Shown here piece by piece: positions 1-7,976 of a DNA stretch of 13,270 nt (its first letter is position 1; each line of letters opens with the position of its first letter). The translations under genes and the position numbers were made by a program. The stretch spans positions 1-13,270 of the forward strand of contig DCUY01000088.1 in NCBI GenBank assembly GCA_002327905.1. Direction: 5' to 3'. The stretch comes from Caldifarciminota bacterium UBA2202 (GTDB lineage Bacteria; Hydrothermota; 32-111). The notes under the pieces were generated by a model. It did not search any database. It was not told the origin of the DNA and worked only from the letters and a program-made list of their open reading frames with translations.

Positions 1-209
1 TTTAAAGATATACAACAAGAAAGCACTTAACTCATCAAAAACCGGCATTCAATCTTTTAATATCCGTTCCTGTTCGGATAGAAATTGTTTATGTAATAGA
101 AATTAAAGGTATCATACGTTTAATGATTGAGATAATCTCTGAAAGAAGTAAAATTTTTCTTTAAAATTCTGTATGTAAAAAAATGCGCGAAAATATTGAT
201 ATCTGCTTT
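1..209. other. AT-rich intergenic region downstream of pdxA
   Basis: No convincing gene is seen here. The region is AT-rich, with long A and T runs. It contains a 6-bp inverted repeat, TATCCG at 61-66 and CGGATA at 75-80, with an 8-nt loop. No T-tract follows on either strand, so it does not qualify as an intrinsic terminator. A short palindrome, GAGATAATCTC, lies at 129-139. The minus strand has a 16-codon open frame starting at 48 and running off the left edge, but it has no ribosome binding site and is too short to judge. Confidence 0.5.
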
Positions 210-1133
210 TCAGTTTTCTATATTTTCAATAAATCTGACGCACTCTTCCATTGAACCCGAGTCAATATCTTTTGAAAAGACCTTGTCGCATGCAGGTCCG
301 TGGTCGGGAGAGACCCTGAGAAATGAGAGTCCGCATGTCACATTTATTCCACTATTGAATGAAAGCATCTTGAATGGAATCAAGACCTGATCATGATACA
401 TTCCGAAGAAGACATCATATCTCTTCAAATTTTCAGGAGTGAATGCAGAATCTGCGCAAAGAGGAGAGGATACATCAAAATCCTTTTTCAATCTCTCTGT
501 TATCTTCAATATTTTCTCATCAGCTTTTCCAAGAAGCCCTTTGTCGGAGCAGTGCGGATTCAAGCATAATACTGCAAACTTCGGAGTCCTTTTAAGCCGC
601 TTCTTATAAAACTCATGCACCGCCAAAAATTGAGCATACAAATTTTTGTAATTTATCATTGATTCAATATCGGATATGGCAACATGAGTTGTCAGAGGAA
701 CCACGGTTATCTTTTTTGAATATAGAAGCATTGCTGTCTTTTTCTTTTCTCTGAAAGCAAGATATTCTGTATGTCCGATGAAACCTTTGTGAATTTTGTT
801 TATCTGATTTTTATTTACAGGAAGTGTGAGAAGACCGAGGTAATAGTCTCTTCTCTTCATAATCAAATCAACAGATTCTTTTAAAGATGCAAATGCCAAT
901 TTTGCAGAATCATCCGACATTTGCCCGGGTGAAATATTTAAATCCCTCACGGATGTCTGTATCAAATTAACATTTTTTGGAATTTCGGCATTAAAAAACC
1001 GGCAGATTTTCTCTGTCGGTTTTATATCAGTAATGAGATCAAAACAAATATTTTTTTTCTTTTTCGCGGTCTTTGTCAAGAGCAGAAGATTTATTCCTGA
1101 AATTTCTCCTGCTGATACAAGTATTCTCTTCAT
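210..1133 (-). CDS. pdxA: 4-hydroxythreonine-4-phosphate dehydrogenase PdxA (divergent N-terminus)
   Basis: The family carries out NAD-dependent oxidation of 4-phosphohydroxy-L-threonine, a cytoplasmic step of the DXP-dependent pyridoxal 5'-phosphate pathway. The 307-residue protein is slightly shorter than E. coli PdxA (329). Family motifs are clear: TLPVNK (103-108), GHTE (120-123), TTH (148-150), NPHCS (192-196), AD before SAF (227-228), MYHDQ (245-249) and a C-terminal block with K255, N264, R273 and DHG (277-279). H150, H194 and H247 match the three metal-ligand histidines. The N-terminal loop, usually close to GDPAGIGPE, reads GEISGINLL, so it is eroded; that may affect activity or only reflect divergence. 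The ATG overlaps the surA stop as ATGA, with AAAGG 7 nt upstream, so translation is probably coupled. It is the last gene of the mfd operon. No partner pdxJ is in the window. The family call is firm; catalytic competence is inferred. Confidence 0.93.
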   Translation of the reverse strand: MKRILVSAGEISGINLLLLTKTAKKKKNICFDLITDIKPTEKICRFFNAEIPKNVNLIQTSVRDLNISPGQMSDDSAKLAFASLKESVDLIMKRRDYYLGLLTLPVNKNQINKIHKGFIGHTEYLAFREKKKTAMLLYSKKITVVPLTTHVAISDIESMINYKNLYAQFLAVHEFYKKRLKRTPKFAVLCLNPHCSDKGLLGKADEKILKITERLKKDFDVSSPLCADSAFTPENLKRYDVFFGMYHDQVLIPFKMLSFNSGINVTCGLSFLRVSPDHGPACDKVFSKDIDSGSMEECVRFIENIEN

Positions 1134-2407
1134 TCAAGAACCTTTACCAGAACCCTCTTCTTCTCCTTTTCAATCATTGCATCAATCTCTTTTTCAACTT
1201 TCTTGTTTTCCAATATTGATGCAATTATATTTTTAACATCATCATAGGAGCTGATGCTCCCTCCGGTCTTGTTCTTCATCATAAAAATTTCATATCCGAA
1301 ATCGCCGAGTATTACCCCAGAGACTTCGCCTTCACCGAGACTGTTCAAAGATTCTCTGATATTCTCCGCAAGCATTTCTATAGCAACTTTGCCTAAAAGT
1401 CCGCCCTCTTTTTTTGTTGACGGGTCATCCGAATACTTCTCTGCCGCCTCTTCAAATGTCATATTTTTTAAACTTATTTCATTCACAATCTCCGTAGCCC
1501 TGTTCTTCGCATCAATAGAATCCGCTTTTGTAACAGGGAGCTTCACTACTACCTGCTGAAACTTTATTGAGTCACCATTTGCTCCAAGTATTTTTATCAG
1601 ATGAAATCCGTTTCTCGACTGCGTTACAAGAAGAGTCTCCTCTTTTGAATTCATATAAAGGAATGCCGCAAGCTCCTGAGGAAGATCCTTATAATTTACA
1701 TAACCCACTATTCCTTTGTTTTTGGCTGATTTGTCTTCGGAATACTCTTTCGCCGCGCTTCCCATATCATTTCCCGCCTTTATATACATAAAAATGGATT
1801 CAATTTTCTGCAGAGCCGATAGCATAGCAGTAGAATCCGGTTGTACAACTACTGATATATGATATAAGTCGGCTGAGAGAGGCGTGAAAAACGAATCCTT
1901 GTTCTCTTCATAAAAACTTTTTATCTCATTCTCATTAACAGTGATGTTTATCTGTTTCTTCATCAGAAGCTGTTGCTTTAGAGCCATCTTCAATGCCTGA
2001 TCAAGATAATTTTTTTTCAAAGCCTCTTCAGTTATTCCGTTCTGTTTGAGATATGCCTGATATTCCGCGTCATCTTTAAAATTCACCTTGACATCTTCAA
2101 TCCTCCTATCAACATCTTTTTCAAGAATCACTGTGTCAATGTATATCGAGTCCTTGTCTGCAATTATCTGCAGTATTTTATCGTCAACCATAATATTGAG
2201 CATATTCGCCTTGAGCGAATCTGCAATACTCTTGGAAAACATTGTGGAATTATCAAGCAGGCTTATTCTAAAATCATATTCCGATTTCAAAATTATCGAA
2301 TCATTCACTATCGCATAGATTTTGTCCGCACCGTTTGAGGATGCGGACAAAATAACGGAGATTAAAATAAAAACACAGAGTAATAGTATATTACTTCTGA
2401 GTTTCAA
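1130..2407 (-). CDS. surA: SurA-like periplasmic peptidyl-prolyl isomerase/chaperone
   Basis: The product is a predicted soluble periplasmic chaperone for outer-membrane proteins. Its 425 residues resemble E. coli SurA (428) in length and layout. Residues 7-21 form the hydrophobic core of a Sec signal peptide, with cleavage probably near residue 27. A SurA N-terminal domain follows (KIYAIVNDSIILKSE, about 29-43), then two parvulin-like domains at about 174-275 and 280-378. The first keeps both conserved histidines, H183 in YHISV and H269 in GFHLI. The second has Q in FQQVV and E in GYEIF instead, so it is probably inactive. In E. coli SurA the second domain is the active one, so the pattern is reversed here. 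The start is TTG, supported by AAGGTGG 6 nt upstream inside the preceding gene, and the two genes overlap by 17 nt. Sitting directly before pdxA matches the E. coli surA-pdxA order. Family identification is strong; function as an outer-membrane chaperone is inferred. Confidence 0.88.
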   Translation of the reverse strand: MKLRSNILLLCVFILISVILSASSNGADKIYAIVNDSIILKSEYDFRISLLDNSTMFSKSIADSLKANMLNIMVDDKILQIIADKDSIYIDTVILEKDVDRRIEDVKVNFKDDAEYQAYLKQNGITEEALKKNYLDQALKMALKQQLLMKKQINITVNENEIKSFYEENKDSFFTPLSADLYHISVVVQPDSTAMLSALQKIESIFMYIKAGNDMGSAAKEYSEDKSAKNKGIVGYVNYKDLPQELAAFLYMNSKEETLLVTQSRNGFHLIKILGANGDSIKFQQVVVKLPVTKADSIDAKNRATEIVNEISLKNMTFEEAAEKYSDDPSTKKEGGLLGKVAIEMLAENIRESLNSLGEGEVSGVILGDFGYEIFMMKNKTGGSISSYDDVKNIIASILENKKVEKEIDAMIEKEKKRVLVKVLE

Positions 2408-3254
2408 CGTATTCCACCTTTGCTTTGTCTTTGAGTGTGCTTACATAAGATGCAATGTATGTTTTGTTTCTATCTGCATAGAGAAGATTCATTAGATAGC
2501 CCTTTCCTGATGCCGCATCAATGTTTGAAGGAACATAGTCGACAAGCTTGACTATCATTATGGCGCCGTTTATTTCCATAAATGGGGCTGAAATGTCGCC
2601 CTTGTTCTTTAATGTAAATGCGGCTGAATCAAGCACTGCAAGTCCATTTGATGCATACTGCTTGTATATCAGATAATCTGGGAGTATTCCGCCGCTCTTT
2701 GCCGAATTTGCATCAAGAGAGACCTCTTTTGCCATTGTTTCAAATGATTTTTTGTTTGATTTAATGATATTATAAATTGAATCTGCATATGCGGCATTCG
2801 GTCCCAATACAATAATTCCTATCTTTATCTTCTTTGAAAGCTTTTCAAAATTGCTTTCAAAATATGCATTTACTTCCTCATCGGTTACAGGGGGAAGCTC
2901 TGCAATCTTCTTCTCCATGAATTTATTCGCCACAAGAAGGCGCTTCCTCATCTCAAGCTCATTGATTATATCCTGATCCTTGTCTGCTCCTGCTTTTACT
3001 GCTTCCTGATAGACTATGAAATTGTCCACGAGTTCGTCAATGACGACTTTCTTGTTCTCTTCCGTCAATTGTCCGCCCTGCATTACAAGAGCCACGAGAT
3101 CATCGGTAATGTTCTCTCCATTGACTTTTGCAAGAACTGCGCCTGTAGAGACAAGGTGATCCTTGGAGCTGTTGTTCGTGATAAGATAGGCAATTGCCAA
3201 GATCAATATTATTGCAACTGCCAAAAGAATGATGACTGTGTTGTTCTTTTTCAT
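2391..3254 (-). CDS. Membrane-anchored SurA/PpiD-like protein with degenerate parvulin domain
   Basis: This 287-residue protein has a short basic N-terminus and one hydrophobic segment (about 6-26) with no lipobox or clear cleavage site. It is therefore probably anchored in the inner membrane with the rest in the periplasm, as PpiD is. Residues 39-53 (GAVLAKVNGENITDD) start a SurA-N-like helical domain. A degenerate parvulin-like fold spans about 141-237. The usual first histidine (HIL) is replaced in KIKIGIIVL, and the usual second (GxHII) in INGAIMIVKL, so isomerase activity is unlikely. A chaperone or scaffold role is more probable. The start is a TAATG overlap with the upstream gene, with AAGGAG 5 nt before the ATG, a strong site. 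It is the second of three consecutive parvulin-family genes. The family assignment rests on the SurA-N pattern, overall layout and neighbours; the exact role is unknown. Confidence 0.75.
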   Translation of the reverse strand: MKKNNTVIILLAVAIILILAIAYLITNNSSKDHLVSTGAVLAKVNGENITDDLVALVMQGGQLTEENKKVVIDELVDNFIVYQEAVKAGADKDQDIINELEMRKRLLVANKFMEKKIAELPPVTDEEVNAYFESNFEKLSKKIKIGIIVLGPNAAYADSIYNIIKSNKKSFETMAKEVSLDANSAKSGGILPDYLIYKQYASNGLAVLDSAAFTLKNKGDISAPFMEINGAIMIVKLVDYVPSNIDAASGKGYLMNLLYADRNKTYIASYVSTLKDKAKVEYVETQK

Positions 3255-4924
3255 TATTTCTCCTTGCTTGTTGATAGTATTTTTTCTACCAATTTTTCGT
3301 ATTTGTCTTTATACACTATATATTTCATCTCTTTCTGCGCCTTCTGGTACTCCGCATTGATTATTGAATCAGTGACTGATTTTATATAGTCATTCTTCAG
3401 AGCGCCGTTCTTAAAGGATTCTGTCAATTCTATAGGTTTCGGAGGAACTAGTTCAACAAGTTTTATCAAATTGTATCCTGCGGAATTGTTGAATATATCT
3501 GAAACTTTATTTACTTTGCCCAAGGACATTGCCATTTTGTAATATCCTGTAGTATCATCTTCCGTGTAAATGTAATAGTCCGGTTTTGAGAACTCTTTCG
3601 GCTTTATTGTGGAATAAATTTTTGCAAAATGCCTGAAATCTTTATTCTTGGCGAGAGAGTCCTGCACCATTTTGACTTTTGCAAGGTCCTCATTGACAAC
3701 CATATAAATACCGACTCTGCCTTTCTGAGTATATCTGCTTATATTGGCATTATAAAATTTTACAAGAAGAGTGTCGTCTGTCTGAACACTTGACCTTAAG
3801 CCTGTCACTACCTGCTGTTCAATCATTATCGCCATTTTCAGTTCCAAATCCTTTTTAAAGTCACTCCTCATATTTGCGCCCATTCTTCTGCCCTTCTCGT
3901 AAATGGATTTGAAGAATGCCATTCTGTCAATAAATCCGCTTAATCCGTCAGGGGAATTGTACGGTACATTTCCGAATCCGTCCTCTTTGGAGATTCTGAT
4001 TACATCTTCAATTGTCCATTTTCCGAGATTTGAAGAGGCAAGAACAAGATTCTCCGCTCCATTGAGAGAATCCATCATTATCTGCCCTGTGGAATCCCTC
4101 TTAAAAGCCGCGAAGAGTTTGTTGATATTCTCTTTGTCAATTTTTATCTTGGCAACATCTCTTATTCTTTTTTCGCTCTTTACAACCTCTTCATTGATGA
4201 GTTTTTTCTTCAATCCGTTCTCAATCCCGACTTTATCTTTTTCGTAATTAGACATGTCTTTGAGTTCGCGTTTAATCACTCTTATAATGTGAAATCCGAA
4301 AGGAGTCTGAACCGGCTTTGAAATCACTGCCACAGGCATTTTCATGCATGCGTCTTCAAATTCCTTTACAAACATGCCGCCTGAAAACTCCCTCAGCATT
4401 CCTTCATTATTTTTATTATTCGTATCTTCAGAAAAAAGAGCCGCCATCTCTCCGAATCTCTCCGGGGATTTTTTCAGTATGGCATAGATGCTGTCTGCAA
4501 GAGCTTTGTCCTTTGTCAGTATATGCTGCGCCCACACTGTGGTCTTTTGAGTTTTATATGTATCATATATTTGTTTCTCGCTCACCTTGACTCTGTCGAG
4601 AACTTCCTGCTTATATACATACTCTATCAGCTTATTGTTTTCCTGCTGTTTCTGCATCTGCATTGCGCCTTCAGGAACCATGTTGTTTTTTTCAAGATAC
4701 GCATAAGCAGTCAGCTGTTTTAAAGTATTTTCAAATACTAAATCCGCCTTTGCCTTATTCTCTTCAAAAGTAGCATTTGGCATAGGCACAAAGAGTTTTT
4801 CAAAATAACTCTTATAGAATACCTTACCGCCCACCTCAGCGAGAGGATAATCCGTATCTCCGCATCCGGTGAGAATGAGAAGCGCCGCAACAATTAAGAG
4901 CGCCGCTATATAACCTTTATGCAT
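3254..4924 (-). CDS. Parvulin-type peptidyl-prolyl isomerase lipoprotein
   Basis: This is a predicted lipoprotein of 556 residues. A signal peptide ends in the lipobox LTGC. The residue after Cys is Gly, so no Asp retention signal is present and outer-membrane sorting is possible. A SurA-N-like helical region follows. A complete parvulin domain spans about 129-218 (AQHILT near the start, GFHII near the end), keeping both conserved histidines. After a helical linker, a second, weaker parvulin-like segment (about 400-493) lacks them. It resembles PrsA/PpiC-type foldases but is about twice the length of PrsA. Start choice: a TTG at 4927 lies only 1 nt from the Shine-Dalgarno sequence AGGAGG, while the ATG at 4924 lies 4 nt away, so the ATG is preferred. 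It follows mfd by about 30 nt and overlaps the next gene by 1 nt. Folding of exported proteins is inferred from the family; the client proteins are unknown. Confidence 0.85.
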   Translation of the reverse strand: MHKGYIAALLIVAALLILTGCGDTDYPLAEVGGKVFYKSYFEKLFVPMPNATFEENKAKADLVFENTLKQLTAYAYLEKNNMVPEGAMQMQKQQENNKLIEYVYKQEVLDRVKVSEKQIYDTYKTQKTTVWAQHILTKDKALADSIYAILKKSPERFGEMAALFSEDTNNKNNEGMLREFSGGMFVKEFEDACMKMPVAVISKPVQTPFGFHIIRVIKRELKDMSNYEKDKVGIENGLKKKLINEEVVKSEKRIRDVAKIKIDKENINKLFAAFKRDSTGQIMMDSLNGAENLVLASSNLGKWTIEDVIRISKEDGFGNVPYNSPDGLSGFIDRMAFFKSIYEKGRRMGANMRSDFKKDLELKMAIMIEQQVVTGLRSSVQTDDTLLVKFYNANISRYTQKGRVGIYMVVNEDLAKVKMVQDSLAKNKDFRHFAKIYSTIKPKEFSKPDYYIYTEDDTTGYYKMAMSLGKVNKVSDIFNNSAGYNLIKLVELVPPKPIELTESFKNGALKNDYIKSVTDSIINAEYQKAQKEMKYIVYKDKYEKLVEKILSTSKEK

Positions 4925-4956
4925 CAAACCTCCTTTTAATCTTTTATTTTATCAGA

Positions 4957-7926
4957 TTATGACAAACTTTTCAAGAGTGTTAATGTATAATCATACATAT
5001 TCTGTTTTTCTATATCTTTTATTATGATCGTAAAAGAGGGCTGATGCTTAAATTCAACAGGCTCCTCTATTTTGGAGAGAATCTGTCTCATTTCATCAAG
5101 ATTGGGTTCTCTGCCCACCATGAATTCAATGTAGAGATTCTTCCTAAACATCTCTATTTTGCCAACCAAAAGCTCTTTGCATCTTATTTTAATATCCTGC
5201 AGTTTAAAAATATTTGAAATCTCTTCAGGCATCTTCCCATACCTGTCTTTGAATTTTTCCCTCTCTTTTTCAACATTCTCAGTCTTATTTATCTGTGAAA
5301 TGTCCCTATAAAGCCCCATTTTCCCGCTCTTCGTCAGATTGAAGGAATCAGGAACAAAAGTAGAGCCGGGAAGATTGATTGTCGGTTCTATGAGTGAGAC
5401 TTTTTTCACGCCCTTGACTTCATCAATAGCTTCATTCAGGATTTTGAAATAGAGGCTATATCCGACATTTCCTATGAATCCATGCTGTTGTGTCCCCAGA
5501 ATCTTTCCTGCGCCGCGCATTTCAATATCTTTGATTGCGAGATTTATCCCAGCTCCCAGAGAAGAGTATGATTTGAATGCAGAGAGCCGCTTCTTTGCGC
5601 CATCGGTTATTTGCTCCTTTTCCGGAACTATCAGATAACAAAACGCCTCTCTCTGCGACCGTCCGATTCTCCCTCTCAGCTGATGGAGCTCCGCAAGGCC
5701 GAACATGTCAGCCCTGTTTATTATCATTGTATTCACATTCGGATTATCTATACCAGATTCTATTATAGCGGTGGATAAAAGCATGTCATATTTTCTCTCT
5801 CTGAAATCATGCATCTTGCTCTCTATTTCGGAGGAGTGCATTTTTGCATGCACAGAGACTATTCTTACATCTTTCAGATATTCCTTCAGTTTTTCTTCTA
5901 TGCTCTTTAATGTCTCTATCCTATTATGCAGAAAATATACCTGCCCCTGCCTTGAAATTTCCTTTAGGATTGATGATTTTATCGTATCCTCAGACCATTT
6001 TACCACAAATGTCTTTATCGCCTTTCTTCCCGCAGGAGGAGTCATGATATTTGAAATATCCTTTATCCCAGTCATTGCCATCTCCAATGTGCGCGGTATC
6101 GGAGTTGCAGACATTGCCAGAACATCAATACTCTTTTTAATCTCCTTTATTTTTTCCTTCTGCTTGACTCCGAATCTGTGCTCCTCGTCTATTATGTAAA
6201 GTCCGAGGTCAAAAAATTCTATATCATTTGAAAAGAGAGCGTGAGTGCCTATCACAATATCAACATCTCCCTCGCGGATTCTTTTTTTAACAGACTGTTT
6301 ATCCTTCTCTTTCACAAATCTTGAAAGCACCTCTATTTTAATAGGAAAATATTTCAATCTCTCTTTCAGTGTTTCATAATGCTGTTGTGCGAGAATCGTT
6401 GTCGGAACAAGAAAGGCAACCTGCTTTCCGCAGAGGTGCGCTTTGAATGCCGCTCTTGCCGCCACCTCTGTCTTGCCGTAACCCACCTCTCCCGATATGA
6501 GCCTGTCCATAGGGCGGGAACTCATCATGTCGCGCTTGACATCCTCTATAGCTTTAAGCTGGTCATACGTCTCCTCATGTTCGAACATCTCTTCCATTTC
6601 GATCTGCCTTTCATCATCAGAATCGAATTTATAGCCGAGAACAACCTCTCTCTCCGCATAGAGCCGCAGAAGCTCGCCTGCAATCTTCTTTAATGACTCA
6701 CGCACCTTCTCTTTCTGCTTTTCAAAAGAATTTCTCGTGAGAGAAGAGAGTTTCGGCTCTTGCTCCTTTGATCCGATATATTTGTCAATAAGCCGTATCT
6801 GGTCTATGGGAACATAGAGCTTGTCATTATTTTCATAGAATATTTTTATGCAGTCGGTATATCTTTCTCCATAGGTGACTCTCTCTATTCCTGCGAATCT
6901 CCCCACTCCGTATGTCTGATGAACTATCACATCCCCCATATTCAGACTCTCAAGCTCTTCAAGAGCAATGGGAGAGAGAGGGACTTCATGAAAATGAGAA
7001 TATCTCTTTCTTGAAAAAATTTCAAAATCATTTATGAACACCTCTCTCTGCTTCGGCAGAGAGAATCCCGAGACAATATTTCCTCTGAAATATTCAGCTT
7101 CAAATGATGTTATTTTTTTTATTCTCTCCTCTTCATAATCATTGGCGCAGAATATTTTAATTTTATAGTCGGGATAATTCTCGCTTAAATAGGAGCTGAT
7201 TGAGCCTGACTGGAGTGACAGCGGCTTTAAGTCTTCATTTATGTCAAAATCAACTGAGGACTCATGATTTATTTGCGCAATATCATATAGAGCATACTCT
7301 TTGAAAATATCCTTGAAAGAATTCTTCATGGACACTTCATCAATCTTCATAGGTATAAACAATGACTCTTCGTTTCTTAAAGATTCCTGCGTCTGAGTTG
7401 AGATTGAACGTATGTCCTCTATCAAATCATCATTCATTTCAATTCTTATACACGGACCTATTATTCCGTATATGTCGAGAATGAATCCTCTTAAAGCAAA
7501 CTCGCTCCTCTCATATACATTATCAACCCGTTCAAATCCGAAATCTCCGAGTCTCTCCATAATGTCTTCAATGTCAATCTTCATTCCCCTCTTTAAGAAA
7601 AGTCCGCTCTCTTCAATCTTATTTGATTTCGGAAACAATAATTCGTAAAAACCCTCGTCAGTGACTATCGACTTTTTCATTATGTATGCATAAACAGCCA
7701 TGTAAACCGCATATTCGCTTGAAGAATCTATCAGAACATAATCCCCTTCAGAGAATAATTCCATGTTCTCCATCAAAAGAGAGGCAGAGTCAAAAGACTC
7801 TTCTATAATTATCTGCTTTTCTTTGAGGGACTCTCTGTATTTGAATATAAACGGATAAACTCCCCTTACGGATTTTTCAAGGGGTATATATCTGCCGATT
7901 TGAATCAGATCTTTGAATCTTGACAT
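4957..7926 (-). CDS. mfd: Transcription-repair coupling factor Mfd
   Basis: Mfd is an ATP-dependent DNA translocase that removes RNA polymerase stalled at lesions and recruits UvrA for nucleotide excision repair. The 989-residue protein is shorter than E. coli Mfd (1148), mainly through a trimmed N-terminal UvrB-homology region, although the block FERVDN..FALRGFILDIY (131-153) is kept. The CarD/TRCF RNA polymerase-interaction domain is at about 328-385 (GDVIVHQTYGVGRF). Helicase motifs are intact: Walker A GEVGYGKT (479-486), DEEH (580-583), SAT (606-608), the IIESGIDNPN region (721-730) and RGRIGR (751-756). The Mfd-typical DIEMRGAGKILG (800-811) and the C-terminal TRCF domain follow. The ATG at 7926 has a modest GGTG site 4 nt upstream. 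It is the first gene of the operon that continues into three parvulin-family genes and pdxA. The family call is essentially certain. Confidence 0.98.
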   Translation of the reverse strand: MSRFKDLIQIGRYIPLEKSVRGVYPFIFKYRESLKEKQIIIEESFDSASLLMENMELFSEGDYVLIDSSSEYAVYMAVYAYIMKKSIVTDEGFYELLFPKSNKIEESGLFLKRGMKIDIEDIMERLGDFGFERVDNVYERSEFALRGFILDIYGIIGPCIRIEMNDDLIEDIRSISTQTQESLRNEESLFIPMKIDEVSMKNSFKDIFKEYALYDIAQINHESSVDFDINEDLKPLSLQSGSISSYLSENYPDYKIKIFCANDYEEERIKKITSFEAEYFRGNIVSGFSLPKQREVFINDFEIFSRKRYSHFHEVPLSPIALEELESLNMGDVIVHQTYGVGRFAGIERVTYGERYTDCIKIFYENNDKLYVPIDQIRLIDKYIGSKEQEPKLSSLTRNSFEKQKEKVRESLKKIAGELLRLYAEREVVLGYKFDSDDERQIEMEEMFEHEETYDQLKAIEDVKRDMMSSRPMDRLISGEVGYGKTEVAARAAFKAHLCGKQVAFLVPTTILAQQHYETLKERLKYFPIKIEVLSRFVKEKDKQSVKKRIREGDVDIVIGTHALFSNDIEFFDLGLYIIDEEHRFGVKQKEKIKEIKKSIDVLAMSATPIPRTLEMAMTGIKDISNIMTPPAGRKAIKTFVVKWSEDTIKSSILKEISRQGQVYFLHNRIETLKSIEEKLKEYLKDVRIVSVHAKMHSSEIESKMHDFRERKYDMLLSTAIIESGIDNPNVNTMIINRADMFGLAELHQLRGRIGRSQREAFCYLIVPEKEQITDGAKKRLSAFKSYSSLGAGINLAIKDIEMRGAGKILGTQQHGFIGNVGYSLYFKILNEAIDEVKGVKKVSLIEPTINLPGSTFVPDSFNLTKSGKMGLYRDISQINKTENVEKEREKFKDRYGKMPEEISNIFKLQDIKIRCKELLVGKIEMFRKNLYIEFMVGREPNLDEMRQILSKIEEPVEFKHQPSFTIIIKDIEKQNMYDYTLTLLKSLS

Positions 7927-7948
7927 AATTCACCAATTAAGTTAAAGT
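7920..7948 (+). promoter_or_regulatory. Predicted sigma70-type promoter of the plus-strand lipoprotein gene (leaderless)
   Basis: A perfect -35 hexamer TTGACA (7920-7925) is followed by a 17-nt spacer and a weaker -10 TAAAGT (7943-7948, four of six matches). The predicted transcription start, about 7 nt on, coincides with the ATG at 7955. No Shine-Dalgarno sequence precedes that ATG, which agrees with a leaderless mRNA. The -35 overlaps the mfd start codon on the other strand. Confidence 0.45.
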
Positions 7949-7976
7949 ATTATAATGAATAAAAATTTAATTGCAA
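7949..7976 (-). promoter_or_regulatory. Predicted sigma70-type promoter of the mfd operon
   Basis: On the minus strand, TTGCAA (7971-7976, four of six matches to TTGACA) is followed by a 16-nt spacer and a perfect TATAAT (7949-7954). The predicted start near 7942 gives a leader of about 16 nt that contains the GGTG site before the mfd ATG. The promoter lies largely inside the start of the divergent lipoprotein gene, so the two transcription units should interfere with one another. Confidence 0.45.

Noticed and set aside
1..48. Start of a new minus-strand gene running off the left edge (MPVFDELSAFLLYIFK)
   Set aside because: Only 16 codons are visible, with no ribosome binding site and no recognised family.
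61..80. Inverted repeat TATCCG/CGGATA downstream of pdxA as an intrinsic terminator
   Set aside because: The stem is only 6 bp with an 8-nt loop, and no T-tract follows on either strand.
5705..6199. 164-codon plus-strand open frame opposite mfd
   Set aside because: It covers the conserved Mfd helicase motifs on the other strand and resembles no protein.
7951..7956. TATAAT on the plus strand as the -10 of the lipoprotein gene
   Set aside because: It overlaps the start codon, so transcription would start inside the gene, and the spacing to TTGACA would be 25 nt. It is the mirror of the palindromic mfd -10.
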